Shown here piece after piece: positions 1 through 9,037 of a stretch of DNA of 64,000 nt; the first letter of the stretch is position 1; each line of letters begins with the position of its first letter. The translations under genes and the position numbers were made by a program. Below the pieces are notes generated by a model. It ran no database searches. It had not been told where the DNA came from and saw only the letters and a program-made list of their open reading frames with translations. Location of the stretch: positions 2,604,001 to 2,668,000 of the forward strand of contig NZ_CP034363.1 in the NCBI RefSeq assembly GCF_007981265.1, given 5' to 3'. Source of the DNA: Pantoea sp. CCBC3-3-1 (GTDB taxonomy: Bacteria; Pseudomonadota; Gammaproteobacteria; Enterobacterales; Enterobacteriaceae).

Positions 1-51
1 TCCTTTAGCGGCACCCGACCCCAGCGCCAGCCCAATCTTAACCTGTCTCAT
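1..51 (-). CDS. rssA: RssA N-terminus (partial, patatin-like)
   Basis: Only the first 17 codons lie in the window. They read MRQVKIGLALGSGAAKG, which matches the start of enterobacterial RssA, a patatin-like phospholipase-family protein, including the glycine-rich GSGAAKG oxyanion-hole motif. The gene is divergent from ychJ, as in E. coli where rssA, ychJ and purU are neighbours. The rest is off the window edge, so length and integrity cannot be judged. Confidence 0.8.
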   Translation of the reverse strand, partial: MRQVKIGLALGSGAAKG

Positions 52-156
52 TCAACCTCTGGTGTTCGTTTAACTAACCAATGGCGCCATTATCGTCGCT
101 CAGTTACCATGACGCCTAAACTCACTCAGCCCTTATGTATTATCCATGGAGTCAAC

Positions 157-615
157 GTGTCGGAACATTGCCCGTGCTGTAGCGGATTGGATTATAGCTT
201 ATGTTGCCAGCCCTATCTAAATGACGCGGCTATACCTGATTCACCACAGGCGCTAATGCGCTCACGCTATACTGCTTACGTTCGCAACAATACAGATTAT
301 TTAATCGCCACCTGGCATCCTTCCTGCGACCCGGCGCGTTTCCGCGGCAGTCTGGAGCAGAGCTATAAAGGGACAACGTGGTTAAGTTTACATATTATTG
401 AAGCCGAAACGCCAGCCGATGAGGGCGAAGGGTTTGTGACTTTCTTCGCCCGATTTTCTGAAAATCAGCAGAGAAGCTTTATCCACGAGCGTTCCCGCTT
501 TCTTCAACTGGCGCAACGCTGGTACTATATTGACGGAACATTCCCTGAGACAGGGCGAAACGATCGGTGCCCTTGTGGCTCCGGAAAAAAATTCAAGAAA
601 TGCTGTGGCCAGTGA
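157..615 (+). CDS. ychJ: YchJ family SEC-C motif protein
   Basis: Small zinc-binding protein of the UPF0225/YchJ family, function not established. It carries two SEC-C type cysteine clusters, CPCC near the N-terminus and [13 protein letters not shown] at the very C-terminus, flanking an NTF2-like core with RSRFL and YYIDGT. I start it at GTG 157 rather than the upstream ATG at 109: the product then begins VSEHCPCC like E. coli YchJ (MSQLCPCG), and GGAG lies 5 bases upstream. The resulting protein is 152 aa, the normal family length. It lies directly before purU on the same strand. Confidence 0.9.
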   Translation: MSEHCPCCSGLDYSLCCQPYLNDAAIPDSPQALMRSRYTAYVRNNTDYLIATWHPSCDPARFRGSLEQSYKGTTWLSLHIIEAETPADEGEGFVTFFARFSENQQRSFIHERSRFLQLAQRWYYIDGTFPETGRNDRCPCGSGKKFKKCCGQ

Positions 616-663
616 CGGTCCCTTCATTAATTAATGAATTGCTTCGACAGGATTACCATCGCA

Positions 664-1512
664 ATGCAAGCGCAAACACTGCAACGAAAAGTTTTACGGA
701 CCATTTGCCCTGATGCTAAAGGTCTGATCGCAAAAATCACCAATATTTGTTACAAGCACGAGCTGAATATCGTGCAGAACAATGAGTTTGTTGATCACCG
801 TACCGGGCGCTTCTTTATGCGTACCGAGCTGGAAGGCATTTTTAACGACACGACGCTGCTCGCCGATCTGGACAGCGCGCTGCCAGCCGGATCGTTCAGA
901 GAGCTTAATTCCGCGGGCCGCCGCCGTATTGTTATTCTGGTCACGAAGGAAGCCCACTGCCTGGGCGACCTGCTGATGAAAAGCACCTACGGCGGGCTGG
1001 ATGTAGAAATTGCGGCGGTGATTGGCAACCATGAAACGCTGCGCACGCTGGTAGAACGTTTTGACATCCCGTTTATTCTTGTCAGCCACGAAGGCCTGAC
1101 TCGTGAAGAACACGATAACAATATGGCGGCGGAAATCGATCGCTACCAGCCGGACTACGTTGTTCTCGCAAAATATATGCGCGTCCTGACGCCGGCTTTC
1201 GTCCAGCGTTATCCTAACCAGATCATCAATATTCACCACTCATTCCTGCCAGCCTTTATTGGTGCACGTCCTTATCACCAGGCCTATGAGCGTGGCGTTA
1301 AGATCATTGGTGCAACGGCTCACTACGTGAATGATAATCTGGATGAAGGCCCGATCATTATGCAGGACGTGATCCACGTCGATCATACCTACACCGCTGA
1401 AGATATGATGCGTGCCGGCCGCGACGTTGAGAAAAATGCCCTTAGCCGTGCGCTTTATCAGGTTCTGGCGCAGCGCGTGTTCGTTTACGGCAATCGTACT
1501 ATTATTCTGTAA
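664..1512 (+). CDS. purU: Formyltetrahydrofolate deformylase PurU
   Basis: Hydrolyses 10-formyl-THF to formate and THF, supplying formate for PurT and balancing one-carbon pools in the cytoplasm. The sequence is almost collinear with E. coli PurU: an N-terminal ACT domain (about residues 5-85, ending near TELEGIF) and a C-terminal formyltransferase-like domain with INIHHSFLPAFIGARPYHQAYERG and the HxSxLP..Asp catalytic arrangement. I choose ATG 664 (282 aa) because E. coli PurU (280 aa) starts just before LQRKVLRTICPD. The earlier ATG at 634 adds ten unconserved residues and has no ribosome binding site. A strong hairpin follows the stop. Confidence 0.95.
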   Translation: MQAQTLQRKVLRTICPDAKGLIAKITNICYKHELNIVQNNEFVDHRTGRFFMRTELEGIFNDTTLLADLDSALPAGSFRELNSAGRRRIVILVTKEAHCLGDLLMKSTYGGLDVEIAAVIGNHETLRTLVERFDIPFILVSHEGLTREEHDNNMAAEIDRYQPDYVVLAKYMRVLTPAFVQRYPNQIINIHHSFLPAFIGARPYHQAYERGVKIIGATAHYVNDNLDEGPIIMQDVIHVDHTYTAEDMMRAGRDVEKNALSRALYQVLAQRVFVYGNRTIIL

Positions 1513-1538
1513 GCCATTTCGACCGCCGTCTGTTGCTG

Positions 1539-1573
1539 CCAACTGTTGTTTTGTCTGACAAAACAGCAGTTGG
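1539..1573 (+). terminator. Long hairpin after purU
   Basis: An almost perfect 16-bp stem (1539-1554 with 1558-1573, one G-U type pair) closed by a 3-base loop lies 27 bases after the purU stop. It has no U-tract on either strand, so it is not a classical intrinsic terminator. It may stabilise the mRNA 3' end or help Rho termination before the tRNA promoter. Confidence 0.5.
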
Positions 1574-1615
1574 GGCAAAAAAACGGCAAACGGTGTTTTT
1601 TAGTGAGTTTCGGGG

Positions 1616-1650
1616 TTTACAGCGTTCCGACATTTGGTATGATGCGCCCC
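1616..1650 (+). promoter_or_regulatory. tRNA-Tyr operon promoter with stringent discriminator
   Basis: TTTACA at 1616-1621 and TATGAT at 1638-1643 are 16 bp apart and are followed by the GC-rich discriminator GCGCCCC (1644-1650). This reproduces the layout of the E. coli tyrT promoter, which is under stringent control through its GC-rich discriminator. Transcription should begin near 1651. Confidence 0.8.
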
Positions 1651-1677
1651 GCTTTAACGAAGAACAGCAAGGCCAGT

Positions 1678-1762
<85 letters not shown>

Positions 1763-1805
1763 TTAACATGATTCACTCTGTTAATAAGAGGCAGAATTTT
1801 TCAGC

Positions 1806-1887
1806 TTCCCCATGGGGAAGGACGAGAAACTTCGACCTCGAAGGTTTGACCCGAAGGGCACGGAACGCAGTGACGTGAATCCTTCCC
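1806..1887 (+). repeat. rtT-like repeat, copy A
   Basis: 82-bp unit downstream of the first tRNA-Tyr, matched base for base with few changes by 2073-2154 after the second tRNA. It contains GACCTCGAAGGTTTGACCC and ends GTGAATCCTTCCC, resembling a decayed tRNA-Tyr T-arm. E. coli tyrTV has comparable repeats derived from the tRNA 3' end, processed to the rtT RNA. Whether this copy yields a stable RNA is inference. Confidence 0.7.
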
Positions 1888-1942
1888 TCGCAGTGCTGTT
1901 TACCAGACGCTACGAGTTTTAGTTCAGCATTACGCTTCCCCT

Positions 1943-2022
<80 letters not shown>

Positions 2023-2027
<5 letters not shown>

Positions 2028-2255
2028 TTTCAGCGACACTCCGCACCAGTAAACCTTGTAAGCACTTTCATATTCCCCACGGGGAAGGATGAGAAGCTTC
2101 GACCTCGAAGGTTTGACCCGCAGGGCACGGAACGCAGTGACGTGAATCCTTCCCGCACGGTAGTGCCCTTTTCTGCACCATTTCAGCGACACTCCGCACC
2201 AGTAAACCTTGTAAGCACTTTCATATTCCCCACGGGGAAGGATGAGAAGCTTCGA
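2023..2255 (+). repeat. rtT-like repeat copy B and partial copy C
   Basis: Copy B core is 2073-2154. An exact 80-bp direct repeat links 2023-2102 with 2176-2255 (offset 153 bp). It begins inside the tRNA 3' end (CACCA), so the partial third unit starts with a leftover tRNA terminus. This is the structure expected from slipped duplication of tRNA-plus-spacer units. After copy C lies a weak GCCCCT/AGGGGC stem and then xthA. No protein gene is convincing in this stretch. Confidence 0.8.
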
Positions 2256-2340
2256 GAAGGCTTGCCCCTCAAAAGATGACAGCTTAGGGGGCCATCTGCT
2301 ACCATTCCTCCCTCTTTTTTCTCGTAAACCGGCCCGCGTC

Positions 2341-3147
2341 ATGAAATTTCTTTCTTTTAATATCAACGGGCTGCGTGCCCGCCCGCACCAGCTTGCCGCC
2401 ATCGTCGAACAGCACCAGCCAGACGTTATCGGCCTGCAGGAAACCAAAGTCCACGACGATATGTTTCCGCTGGAAGAGGTTGCCAGCCTCGGCTACAACG
2501 TTTTTTATCACGGCCAAAAAGGCCACTATGGCGTTGCCCTGCTGACGAAAGAGCAGCCGGTGATGGTGCGCCGTGGTTTCCCGGGGGATGATGAGGATGC
2601 GCAGCGCCGCCTGATCATGGCTGATATCGCCAGCCCGATTGGCAATATCACCGTTATTAACGGCTATTTCCCTCAGGGAGAAAGCCGCGACCACCCCACT
2701 AAATTTCCGGCAAAAGAAAAATTCTACCGCGATCTGCAAAACTATCTTGAACAGGAACAGACACCGGCTAATCCTGTGCTGATTATGGGTGATATGAATA
2801 TCAGCTCAACCGATCGGGATATTGGCATCGGTGAAGATAGCCGCAAACGCTGGCTGCGCACCGGGAAATGTTCCTTCCTGCCGGAAGAGCGGGAGTGGAT
2901 GGATCGGTTAATGAACTGGGGACTGGTCGATACCTGGCGCGCACAGAACGGCGACGTCAATGACCGCTTCTCCTGGTTCGATTATCGCTCAAAAGGCTTT
3001 GATGATAACCGTGGCCTGCGTATCGATCTTCTGCTGGCAAGCCAGCCGCTGGCAGAGCGCTGTGTGGAGACCGGCATCGATTACGATATTCGCAGTATGG
3101 AAAAACCCTCCGATCATGCCCCGGTCTGGGCGAAGTTCACATTGTGA
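2341..3147 (+). CDS. xthA: Exodeoxyribonuclease III
   Basis: Class II AP endonuclease and 3'-5' exonuclease of base-excision repair, cytoplasmic, Mg-dependent. The 268 aa match E. coli XthA in length. Seen are LQETK with metal ligand Glu34, the GDMNIS motif (catalytic Asp and Asn, near residues 151-153), and the C-terminal SDHAPVW with the catalytic His. The start [12 protein letters not shown] fits the family exactly; longer in-frame extensions run into the tRNA repeats. The stop overlaps the nudG start (GTGA), suggesting coupled translation of two nucleic-acid quality-control enzymes. Confidence 0.97.
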   Translation: MKFLSFNINGLRARPHQLAAIVEQHQPDVIGLQETKVHDDMFPLEEVASLGYNVFYHGQKGHYGVALLTKEQPVMVRRGFPGDDEDAQRRLIMADIASPIGNITVINGYFPQGESRDHPTKFPAKEKFYRDLQNYLEQEQTPANPVLIMGDMNISSTDRDIGIGEDSRKRWLRTGKCSFLPEEREWMDRLMNWGLVDTWRAQNGDVNDRFSWFDYRSKGFDDNRGLRIDLLLASQPLAERCVETGIDYDIRSMEKPSDHAPVWAKFTL

Positions 3148-3545
3148 TAACGATGCAGCCACGGATCGATGTTGTCGCCGCGCTGATTTACCGTCGTGGC
3201 AAGCTGCTGCTGGCGCAGCGTGGAGAAAATGGCGATCAGGCGGGTCTTTGGGAATTTCCGGGTGGCAAAGTAGAAGCCGGTGAAACCCAGCAGCAGGCGT
3301 TACAACGTGAGTTACGGGAAGAGTTGGCGATTGATGCGCGGATTGAGCGCTACATCGCCAGTGAAAGCCGCGAAGTCGGCGGGCGGATAATTCATCTGCA
3401 TGGCTGGCTGGTTACTGATTTTAAGGGCGATCTTAAGCCGAGTTGTCATCAGGCGTTGGTATGGTGCCTGCCCACAGAGGCGCTAACCTACGATCTCGCG
3501 CCGGCGGACATCCCCCTGCTTCAGGCCTGGCTGCCCACAATCTGA
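3144..3545 (+). CDS. nudG: Nudix CTP/oxidised-nucleotide pyrophosphohydrolase NudG
   Basis: Nudix hydrolase that cleaves (d)CTP and oxidised pyrimidine nucleotides such as 5-hydroxy-dCTP to monophosphates in E. coli. The Nudix box GGKVEAGE...[10 protein letters not shown] is complete, and GRIIHLHGW and LAPADIPLL are NudG signatures. Length 133 aa against 135 in E. coli. Start: GTG 3144 overlaps the xthA stop by four bases; ATG 3153 is an alternative with no clear Shine-Dalgarno sequence. In E. coli nudG is next to ynjH, as here, but xthA is elsewhere nearby. Confidence 0.92.
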   Translation: MITMQPRIDVVAALIYRRGKLLLAQRGENGDQAGLWEFPGGKVEAGETQQQALQRELREELAIDARIERYIASESREVGGRIIHLHGWLVTDFKGDLKPSCHQALVWCLPTEALTYDLAPADIPLLQAWLPTI

Positions 3546-3554
3546 TCGCCATCC

Positions 3555-3586
3555 GGTCGGTTAAACTCAGCAAAGCTTAACCGACC
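3555..3586. terminator. Bidirectional hairpin between nudG and ynjH
   Basis: A perfect 10-bp inverted repeat GGTCGGTTAA/TTAACCGACC with a 12-base loop lies between the two convergent stops. There is no long U-tract in either direction, so efficiency is uncertain. Confidence 0.55.
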
Positions 3587-3600
3587 AAACTATCCCGCGT

Positions 3601-4017
3601 TTACTTAACGGTTTGCCAGATCAGATTGTTGGTGCCGAAGGATTTTTCATCCCGCACGCACTGAAGCAGCACGCCTTCCATTTTCACTACCGAGCCTTCG
3701 GTATAGCTGCGGTTTTGATAACTACAGCAGCGCAGGCAGGGTGGCTGATTATTTTGCCCCTGAGTCCAGACCTCCGGTGGCATATCTACCACCACATCGG
3801 CGTTAGTATTGCCACTGCTGGTGCTCTCACGCTCGTCATCATAATCTCGGTTGCTATTATTGCGATAGCGCTGTCCGCTATCGTTTTCATAACCGCGACC
3901 GCTCTCGTTCACGCTGTTGGTGTTACCCGTGCTCAGATGCCATCCCTCGCCTGCGGCGAGAATCGGCTGGCTGAACAGGATGGAACCTGCCAGGAGGAGT
4001 AGTGCACCTGCTTTCAT
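3601..4017 (-). CDS. ynjH: YnjH family exported protein (DUF1496)
   Basis: Predicted periplasmic protein of unknown function. Residues 1-22 form a signal peptide (hydrophobic ALLLLAGSILFSQPILAA). The C-terminal 60 residues hold the DUF1496 pattern PPEVW...PCLRCC.Y...Y.EG.VVKMEGVLLQC.RDE as in E. coli YnjH. Between them is a low-complexity Asn/Ser/Arg/Asp-rich insert that makes it 138 aa instead of about 90. The ATG at 4017 sits in a TGATG overlap with the topB stop; a GTG three bases upstream is an alternative. E. coli has gdhA, ynjI and others in this area, which are missing here. Confidence 0.85.
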   Translation of the reverse strand: MKAGALLLLAGSILFSQPILAAGEGWHLSTGNTNSVNESGRGYENDSGQRYRNNSNRDYDDERESTSSGNTNADVVVDMPPEVWTQGQNNQPPCLRCCSYQNRSYTEGSVVKMEGVLLQCVRDEKSFGTNNLIWQTVK

Positions 4018-5933
4018 CACTCAGTTTCCTTCGCTTTTGCCGGCTTGCGCCTGGGCTTTTTACGATTATCCGCCGCAGGAAGGCCACGAAAAGCGTGGGC
4101 AGCAGGCTGCTGCCTGGCCTGATAAATCAGGTTATGCAGCGTTTCCACCAGCGGCTGCATAAAGTCCTGGTAGCGGCACTGCTTCTCACTGATTTTCGTT
4201 AGCGTGGACTCCCAGTGGGCGGTCATATCCGGACGCGCTGCCATTTCTGGTAGCGAGTGGATCAGCGCTCGCCCGGCGGGACTGGCATGAATATAGCGCC
4301 CTTTTTTCACTAAAAAGGCGCGTTTGAACAGTAATTCAATAATCCCGGCGCGCGTAGCCTCTGTCCCTAAACCATCGGTCGCTCGCAGTACTTTCTTTAG
4401 ATCTTTATCCTGAACAAAGCGTGCAATGCCGGTCATCGCCGATAAAATCGTGGCATCGGTAAACGGACGAGGCGGCTGAGTTTGCTTACTGACCACTTCT
4501 CCGCGTTCACAAAGCAGTTCGTCGTCTTTGGCGACTACCGGCAGCGGCGTACCGTCATTGTCTTCATCACGTTCTTTACTGCCCAACAGCGCGCGCCAGC
4601 CTGCTTCGGCAAGAAAACGGGCTTTAGCCACGAATTTCCCACCGGCAATATCCAGTTCAATAACGCATTTACGGTAAACCGCATCCGGGCAAAACTGCAT
4701 CAGATACTGTGTGGCGATCAGCCGGTAAATATTGCTCTCATTTTCCGTCAGGCGGATTTTGCCACTGCGAGCCGTGGGAATAATGGCATGGTGCGCATCG
4801 ACTTTTTTATCATCCCAGCAGCGGTTTTTACGATCGCTGTCGAAATCCGCCGGCGGCGTCAAATCGGGCTGATGTGAATTAATCGCGTTCAATACCGCAT
4901 GGCGCCCGGCGAAATGTTCATCCGGCAGATAACGGCTGTCTGAACGCGGATAGGTAATCAGCTTATGGGTCTCATAAAGCTTTTGACAGGTATCCAGCAC
5001 CATCTGCGCGCTGAGGCCAAAACGTTTGGCCGCCTCTATTTGCAGCGTGGACAATGAAAAAGGCAAAGGTGCCGTGTCGTTCTCACGCTTGTCATTATAG
5101 CTTGTGACCCGTGCAGGCTGACCGCCAATACGCGCGACGACATGCTCGGCCAGCGAGCGCTTAAGTAACCGCCCTTCTTCGTCCTGATAAGGCTCACAGG
5201 CGTCACTGGGCTGCCAGAGCGCCACGAAACGTTCCTCAGCAGGCGTGACGATATGCGCTTTCACTTCAAAGAAATCTTTAGGAATGAAGTTTTCAATTTC
5301 CTCATCACGACGCACGACCAGGCCCAGTACCGGCGTCTGGACCCGCCCGACCGAAAGCAGCCCGTCGTAACCGGCATTGCGTCCAAGAAGCGTGTAGGCA
5401 CGGGTCATATTGATGCCGTACAGCCAGTCCGCGCGGGCGCGAGCCAGTGCGGATACGCACAGTGGAATAAACTCTCTGTTAGCACGCAGACGCCCTACGG
5501 CTCTTTCTACCGCCTGGGGATTGAGGTCGTTAATCAGGCAGCGCTGGACATTGCCGCGGATCTCAGCCGGAAGTTCCAGATAATCGAGCACTTCATCCAC
5601 CAGCAGCTGGCCTTCGCGATCCGGGTCGCCTGCATGAATCACCTCGGTTGCCTGAGCAAGCAGGCCTTTGATCACGTTGAGCTGCTTAGCCACCGAGGGA
5701 CGAGGCTGGAGCCGCCACTTTTCCGGCACGATAGGCAAATCAGCCAGCGACCAGCGTGCAAAGCGGCTGTTATAGCTGTCAGGCTGCGCCTGCTCCAGCA
5801 GATGGCCTACGCACCAGGTAACGACCTGATCGCTGCCACAGGCAATATACCCGTCTCCGCGACGATGCGGCTTGGGCAAGACATCCGCAATGGCGCGGGC
5901 AAGGCTGGGTTTTTCGGCAATAAACAAACGCAT
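4017..5933 (-). CDS. topB: DNA topoisomerase III
   Basis: Type IA topoisomerase that decatenates and relaxes DNA in the cytoplasm. Domains in order: Toprim (residues 1-150, with the acidic DPDREGQ motif at 103-109), then the central type IA gate with active-site Tyr328 in [12 protein letters not shown], and a basic C-terminal tail (KKPRRKPAK). 638 aa, slightly shorter than the 653 of E. coli. AAGGA lies upstream of the ATG. It is followed by overlapping ynjH. The usual upstream partner selD is not present. Confidence 0.96.
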   Translation of the reverse strand: MRLFIAEKPSLARAIADVLPKPHRRGDGYIACGSDQVVTWCVGHLLEQAQPDSYNSRFARWSLADLPIVPEKWRLQPRPSVAKQLNVIKGLLAQATEVIHAGDPDREGQLLVDEVLDYLELPAEIRGNVQRCLINDLNPQAVERAVGRLRANREFIPLCVSALARARADWLYGINMTRAYTLLGRNAGYDGLLSVGRVQTPVLGLVVRRDEEIENFIPKDFFEVKAHIVTPAEERFVALWQPSDACEPYQDEEGRLLKRSLAEHVVARIGGQPARVTSYNDKRENDTAPLPFSLSTLQIEAAKRFGLSAQMVLDTCQKLYETHKLITYPRSDSRYLPDEHFAGRHAVLNAINSHQPDLTPPADFDSDRKNRCWDDKKVDAHHAIIPTARSGKIRLTENESNIYRLIATQYLMQFCPDAVYRKCVIELDIAGGKFVAKARFLAEAGWRALLGSKERDEDNDGTPLPVVAKDDELLCERGEVVSKQTQPPRPFTDATILSAMTGIARFVQDKDLKKVLRATDGLGTEATRAGIIELLFKRAFLVKKGRYIHASPAGRALIHSLPEMAARPDMTAHWESTLTKISEKQCRYQDFMQPLVETLHNLIYQARQQPAAHAFRGLPAADNRKKPRRKPAKAKETE

Positions 5934-5949
5934 CCGGCAATCGCTTCCT

Positions 5950-6081
5950 TCAGGAGATAAATTCAGTCACGGCATGACTGGCGCAGGCGTGCGGCGTCAT
6001 CACTCTGGCATCAGATGAGGTTTCGCGGCCGCAGCAAACGTTGCGACAGCAGGGCATCAGGTGAAAAGCATCATCGGTCAT
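5950..6081 (-). CDS. Possible Cys/His-rich small ORF before topB
   Basis: A 43-codon frame starts [18 protein letters not shown] and ends 16 bases before the topB ATG. It has five Cys and three His residues and a fair Shine-Dalgarno sequence (GAGG, 8 bases from ATG). It occupies the place where selD stands in E. coli but shows no resemblance to SelD. It could be a small metal-binding protein, a leader of topB, or chance; I do not recognise a family. Confidence 0.3.
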   Translation of the reverse strand: MTDDAFHLMPCCRNVCCGRETSSDARVMTPHACASHAVTEFIS

Positions 6082-6221
6082 GGGCAACGCCTCTAAGAAT
6101 TTACCGGTGTTATGGTAACGCTTTCGGCACCGCGGCGTAAGGCTCTCGCTGTCTGATAGCTCATTAACACGACAACAGAAGAGAGGGGATTTTTGGCACA
6201 CAGACGATTGCTGCACGTGAG

Positions 6222-6332
6222 GCATGGAGAACATGGGCCGGTAAGAAAGCGTCCTGGGCCATGGACGGCCCAGGCCGAGCTGGCAGGGATGCCGCCTTTT
6301 GCGTCTTTCTGGACGGCCCATGTTCTTCATGC
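6222..6332. repeat. 111-bp palindromic intergenic repeat, copy 1
   Basis: Outer arms from 6222 and 6332 pair over about 28 positions. Inside are two further hairpins: 6253-6274 (8-bp stem, loop ATGGAC) and 6282-6293 (GGCA/TGCC). A second copy of exactly the same length is at 29201-29311; the core is almost identical while the arms differ by compensatory changes. It lies between ydjA and topB in a gap of 448 bp. There is no transposase gene, so if mobile it is non-autonomous. Resembles no ERIC or REP consensus that I know. Confidence 0.85.
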
Positions 6333-6388
6333 AGGCACTGTGTCACCCATCTCAAGGCTGGAAATCGTTAACCCTGTAGAAGAAACAA

Positions 6389-6940
6389 TCAGAAATAACG
6401 AACAAACGGAGCGGTATCCGGTGGCAGAACGGTGGTGGAAGATTTGAGCTGTGGCGTGCCTAAATAGAGAAAGCCCACGATGGCGTCCTGTTCGCGGCAG
6501 TTAAAGGCCTGACGTACGGCATGATGCTCGGTCCACGCGCCGCTGCGCCAGATGCCGTTAAAACCCTGCGCCTGAGCCGCCATCTGCATAGCCATCACCG
6601 CACAGCCTGCTGAAACGACCTGTTCCCAGCGCGGCACTTTATGATGCTCTTCACAGTGGGCCACTACCGTAATGATCATTGGCGCACGAAACGGCGACTT
6701 TTTCGCTTTTTCAATCGCCTTGTCTTCCATACGATCGTCACGGGCGGCAGATTCAAGCAGCTGACTGAAACGCTCGCGTCCTTCATCTTCAATAATAATA
6801 AAACGCCACGGCTGCAACGTGCCGTGATCGGGCGCGCGCATACCGGCGCGCAGAATATTTTCCAGTGCCTCGCCTTTAGGGGCTGGCTCACTTAAGCGCG
6901 ATGCGGAGCGGCGATTTACCACCAAATCCAGTGCGTCCAT
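6389..6940 (-). CDS. ydjA: NAD(P)H nitroreductase family protein YdjA
   Basis: FMN-dependent nitroreductase fold enzyme; physiological substrate unknown. The 183 aa equal E. coli YdjA in length and share NRRSASRL (FMN phosphate binding at the N-terminus), [20 protein letters not shown] and the terminal region [14 protein letters not shown] start at ATG 6940, preceded by GGAGGAAGTT; the open frame extends further upstream without conservation. The gene is divergent from sppA. In E. coli selD and topB follow in the same direction; here repeat copy 1 and a small ORF replace selD. Confidence 0.93.
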   Translation of the reverse strand: MDALDLVVNRRSASRLSEPAPKGEALENILRAGMRAPDHGTLQPWRFIIIEDEGRERFSQLLESAARDDRMEDKAIEKAKKSPFRAPMIITVVAHCEEHHKVPRWEQVVSAGCAVMAMQMAAQAQGFNGIWRSGAWTEHHAVRQAFNCREQDAIVGFLYLGTPQLKSSTTVLPPDTAPFVRYF

Positions 6941-7121
6941 AACTTCCTCCTGATAAACATTCTGTGCAGCTGAAACTAGCACAGGATGATGATTTGTTAC
7001 AGCATTGCACTTTTTCCTGCTGACAATTCCCCCCCTGCTCTTTAGGATGTCTCCTGACTCACTGGGTTTGGCCTGCCTGTATGCCACAGGCGAGCTTTTT
7101 TATTGCGATTATGGAGAGAGT

Positions 7122-8978
7122 ATGCGCACTTTAGGGCGAGCGATCGCGGGTATTTTTAAATGGGCCTGGCGCCTGCTGAATTTCGTCCGGGAATTTATCC
7201 TGAATCTGTTTCTGGTGGTGGTGATTGTGATTTGCCTGGCGGTTTACTTCCAGTTCAGCAAATCTTCCACGCCAGCAGAACCTCAAAAAGGCGCACTGAT
7301 AGTCGACCTGAGCGGCACCGTGGTGGATAAACCTTCCGTGAGCAACAAGCTGAGCAAGCTTGGCCGTCAGCTGCTCGGAACCAGCAGCGACCGGCTGAAA
7401 GAGAATTCGCTTTTTGATGTGGTTGACGCTATCCGCCAGGCCAAAACCGATGCCAATATCACCGGCATGGTGCTGGACCTGCGTGACTTCGCCGGAGCCG
7501 ATCAGCCGTCCCTGCAATATATTGGCAAAGCCTTGCGCGAATTCCGCGACAGCGGGAAGCAAATCTATGCCACTGGCGACAGCTACAGCCAGGCACAATA
7601 TTATCTCGCCAGCTTTGCTAACAAAATTTATCTCTCCCCTCAGGGCACGGTGGATCTGCATGGCTTTGCAACTAACGGCCTCTACTATAAATCCTTGTTG
7701 GATAAGCTGAAGGTCAGTTCACACGTCTTCCGTGTTGGCACCTACAAATCAGCCGTAGAGCCTTTCCTGCGCGATGATATGTCGCCTGCCGCACGCGATG
7801 CCGACAGTCGCTGGATTGGCGAACTGTGGCAAAATTATCTGAATACCCTTGCCGCTAATCGTCAGATCACACCAGAACAGCTGTTCCCGGGCGCTCAGGG
7901 CGTGCTGGATGGCCTGAAGAAAACCGGTGGTGATACGGCACGTTATGCGAAAGACAACAGGCTGGTGGATGAACTGGCTTCCCGTTCGCTGGTCGATCAG
8001 CAGTTAAGCAAAGTGTTTGGCTGGGACAAAGAGGCGAACGATTATAAAGGCACCAGCATTTATGATTATCAGGTGAAAGACAACAGCACGCCAGATGGCA
8101 ATATCGCCGTCGTGCTGGCCAACGGCGCGATTATGGATGGCGATGAAACGCCGGGTAACGTCGGCGGTAATACCACCGCGATGGAAATCCGTCAGGCACG
8201 CCTCGATCCTAAAGTGAAAGCAATTGTACTGCGCGTTAACAGCCCTGGCGGTAGCGTCACCGCGTCGGAGACCATTCGTGAAGAGCTGGCCGCCGCAAAA
8301 GAAGCGGGCAAGCCGGTAGTGGTCTCAATGGGCGGTATGGCAGCTTCCGGCGGCTACTGGATCTCCACGCCAGCAAGTTACATTATGGCCAGCCCGAATA
8401 CGCTTACCGGCTCTATCGGCATCTTTGGCGTGATCAATACCGTAGAAAACTCACTGGATTCGATTGGGGTTCACACCGACGGCGTAGCCACTTCGCCGCT
8501 GGCTGACGTTTCTACCACCAAAGCCTTACCGACTGAAGTTCAGCAGCTGATGCAGATGAGCATCGAGAACGGCTATAAAAACTTCCTTGGCCTGGTGGCT
8601 GCCTCGCGCGGCAAAACGCCTGAACAGATCGATTCGATCGCTCAGGGCCATGTATGGACCGGAAGCGATGCGAAAAATAATGGGCTGGTCGATGCACTGG
8701 GCGACTTTGATGATGCGGTCGCTAAAGCTGCCGAACTGGCAAAATTGCCGCAGTGGCATTTACGCTGGTATCAGGACGATCCGAGCTTTGTTGACATGCT
8801 GTTCAGCCAGGTTGATGCCTCCGCCCGGGCGATGCTGCCGGAAGCGCTGAAGGTTTATCTGCCTGCGCCAATGATTGATGTCATGTCAGCGATGAAAGAT
8901 CAGCCCGGGTTGTTTGATAACCTCAACGACCCGCAAAACCGCTATGCGATCTGTCTGACCTGTGGTCAGGTAAAATAA
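7122..8978 (+). CDS. sppA: Signal peptide peptidase SppA (protease IV)
   Basis: Inner-membrane serine protease that degrades cleaved signal peptides on the periplasmic side. One N-terminal membrane segment (about residues 24-46) is followed by two tandem Clp-like domains. The Ser-Lys dyad is split between them as in E. coli: Lys209 in [10 protein letters not shown] and Ser409 in [11 protein letters not shown]. Length 618 aa, identical to E. coli. ATG 7122 follows GGAGAGAGT; upstream in-frame codons are not conserved. A rho-independent terminator follows. Confidence 0.97.
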   Translation: MRTLGRAIAGIFKWAWRLLNFVREFILNLFLVVVIVICLAVYFQFSKSSTPAEPQKGALIVDLSGTVVDKPSVSNKLSKLGRQLLGTSSDRLKENSLFDVVDAIRQAKTDANITGMVLDLRDFAGADQPSLQYIGKALREFRDSGKQIYATGDSYSQAQYYLASFANKIYLSPQGTVDLHGFATNGLYYKSLLDKLKVSSHVFRVGTYKSAVEPFLRDDMSPAARDADSRWIGELWQNYLNTLAANRQITPEQLFPGAQGVLDGLKKTGGDTARYAKDNRLVDELASRSLVDQQLSKVFGWDKEANDYKGTSIYDYQVKDNSTPDGNIAVVLANGAIMDGDETPGNVGGNTTAMEIRQARLDPKVKAIVLRVNSPGGSVTASETIREELAAAKEAGKPVVVSMGGMAASGGYWISTPASYIMASPNTLTGSIGIFGVINTVENSLDSIGVHTDGVATSPLADVSTTKALPTEVQQLMQMSIENGYKNFLGLVAASRGKTPEQIDSIAQGHVWTGSDAKNNGLVDALGDFDDAVAKAAELAKLPQWHLRWYQDDPSFVDMLFSQVDASARAMLPEALKVYLPAPMIDVMSAMKDQPGLFDNLNDPQNRYAICLTCGQVK

Positions 8979-8985
8979 CAGTATT

Positions 8986-9011
8986 GCAGCCCTTAACCGG
9001 GCTGCATTTTT
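8986..9011 (+). terminator. Terminator after sppA
   Basis: Perfect 7-bp stem GCAGCCC/GGGCTGC (8986-8992 with 8999-9005), six-base loop, then A and five T residues. It separates sppA from ansA. Confidence 0.8.
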
Positions 9012-9037
9012 CAAATACAGCGTTTATTGAGTTAACC

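Noticed and set aside
6193-6447. 84-aa ORF across repeat copy 1
   Set aside because: It mostly translates the palindrome; a similar artefact occurs at 29165-29503 over repeat copy 2.
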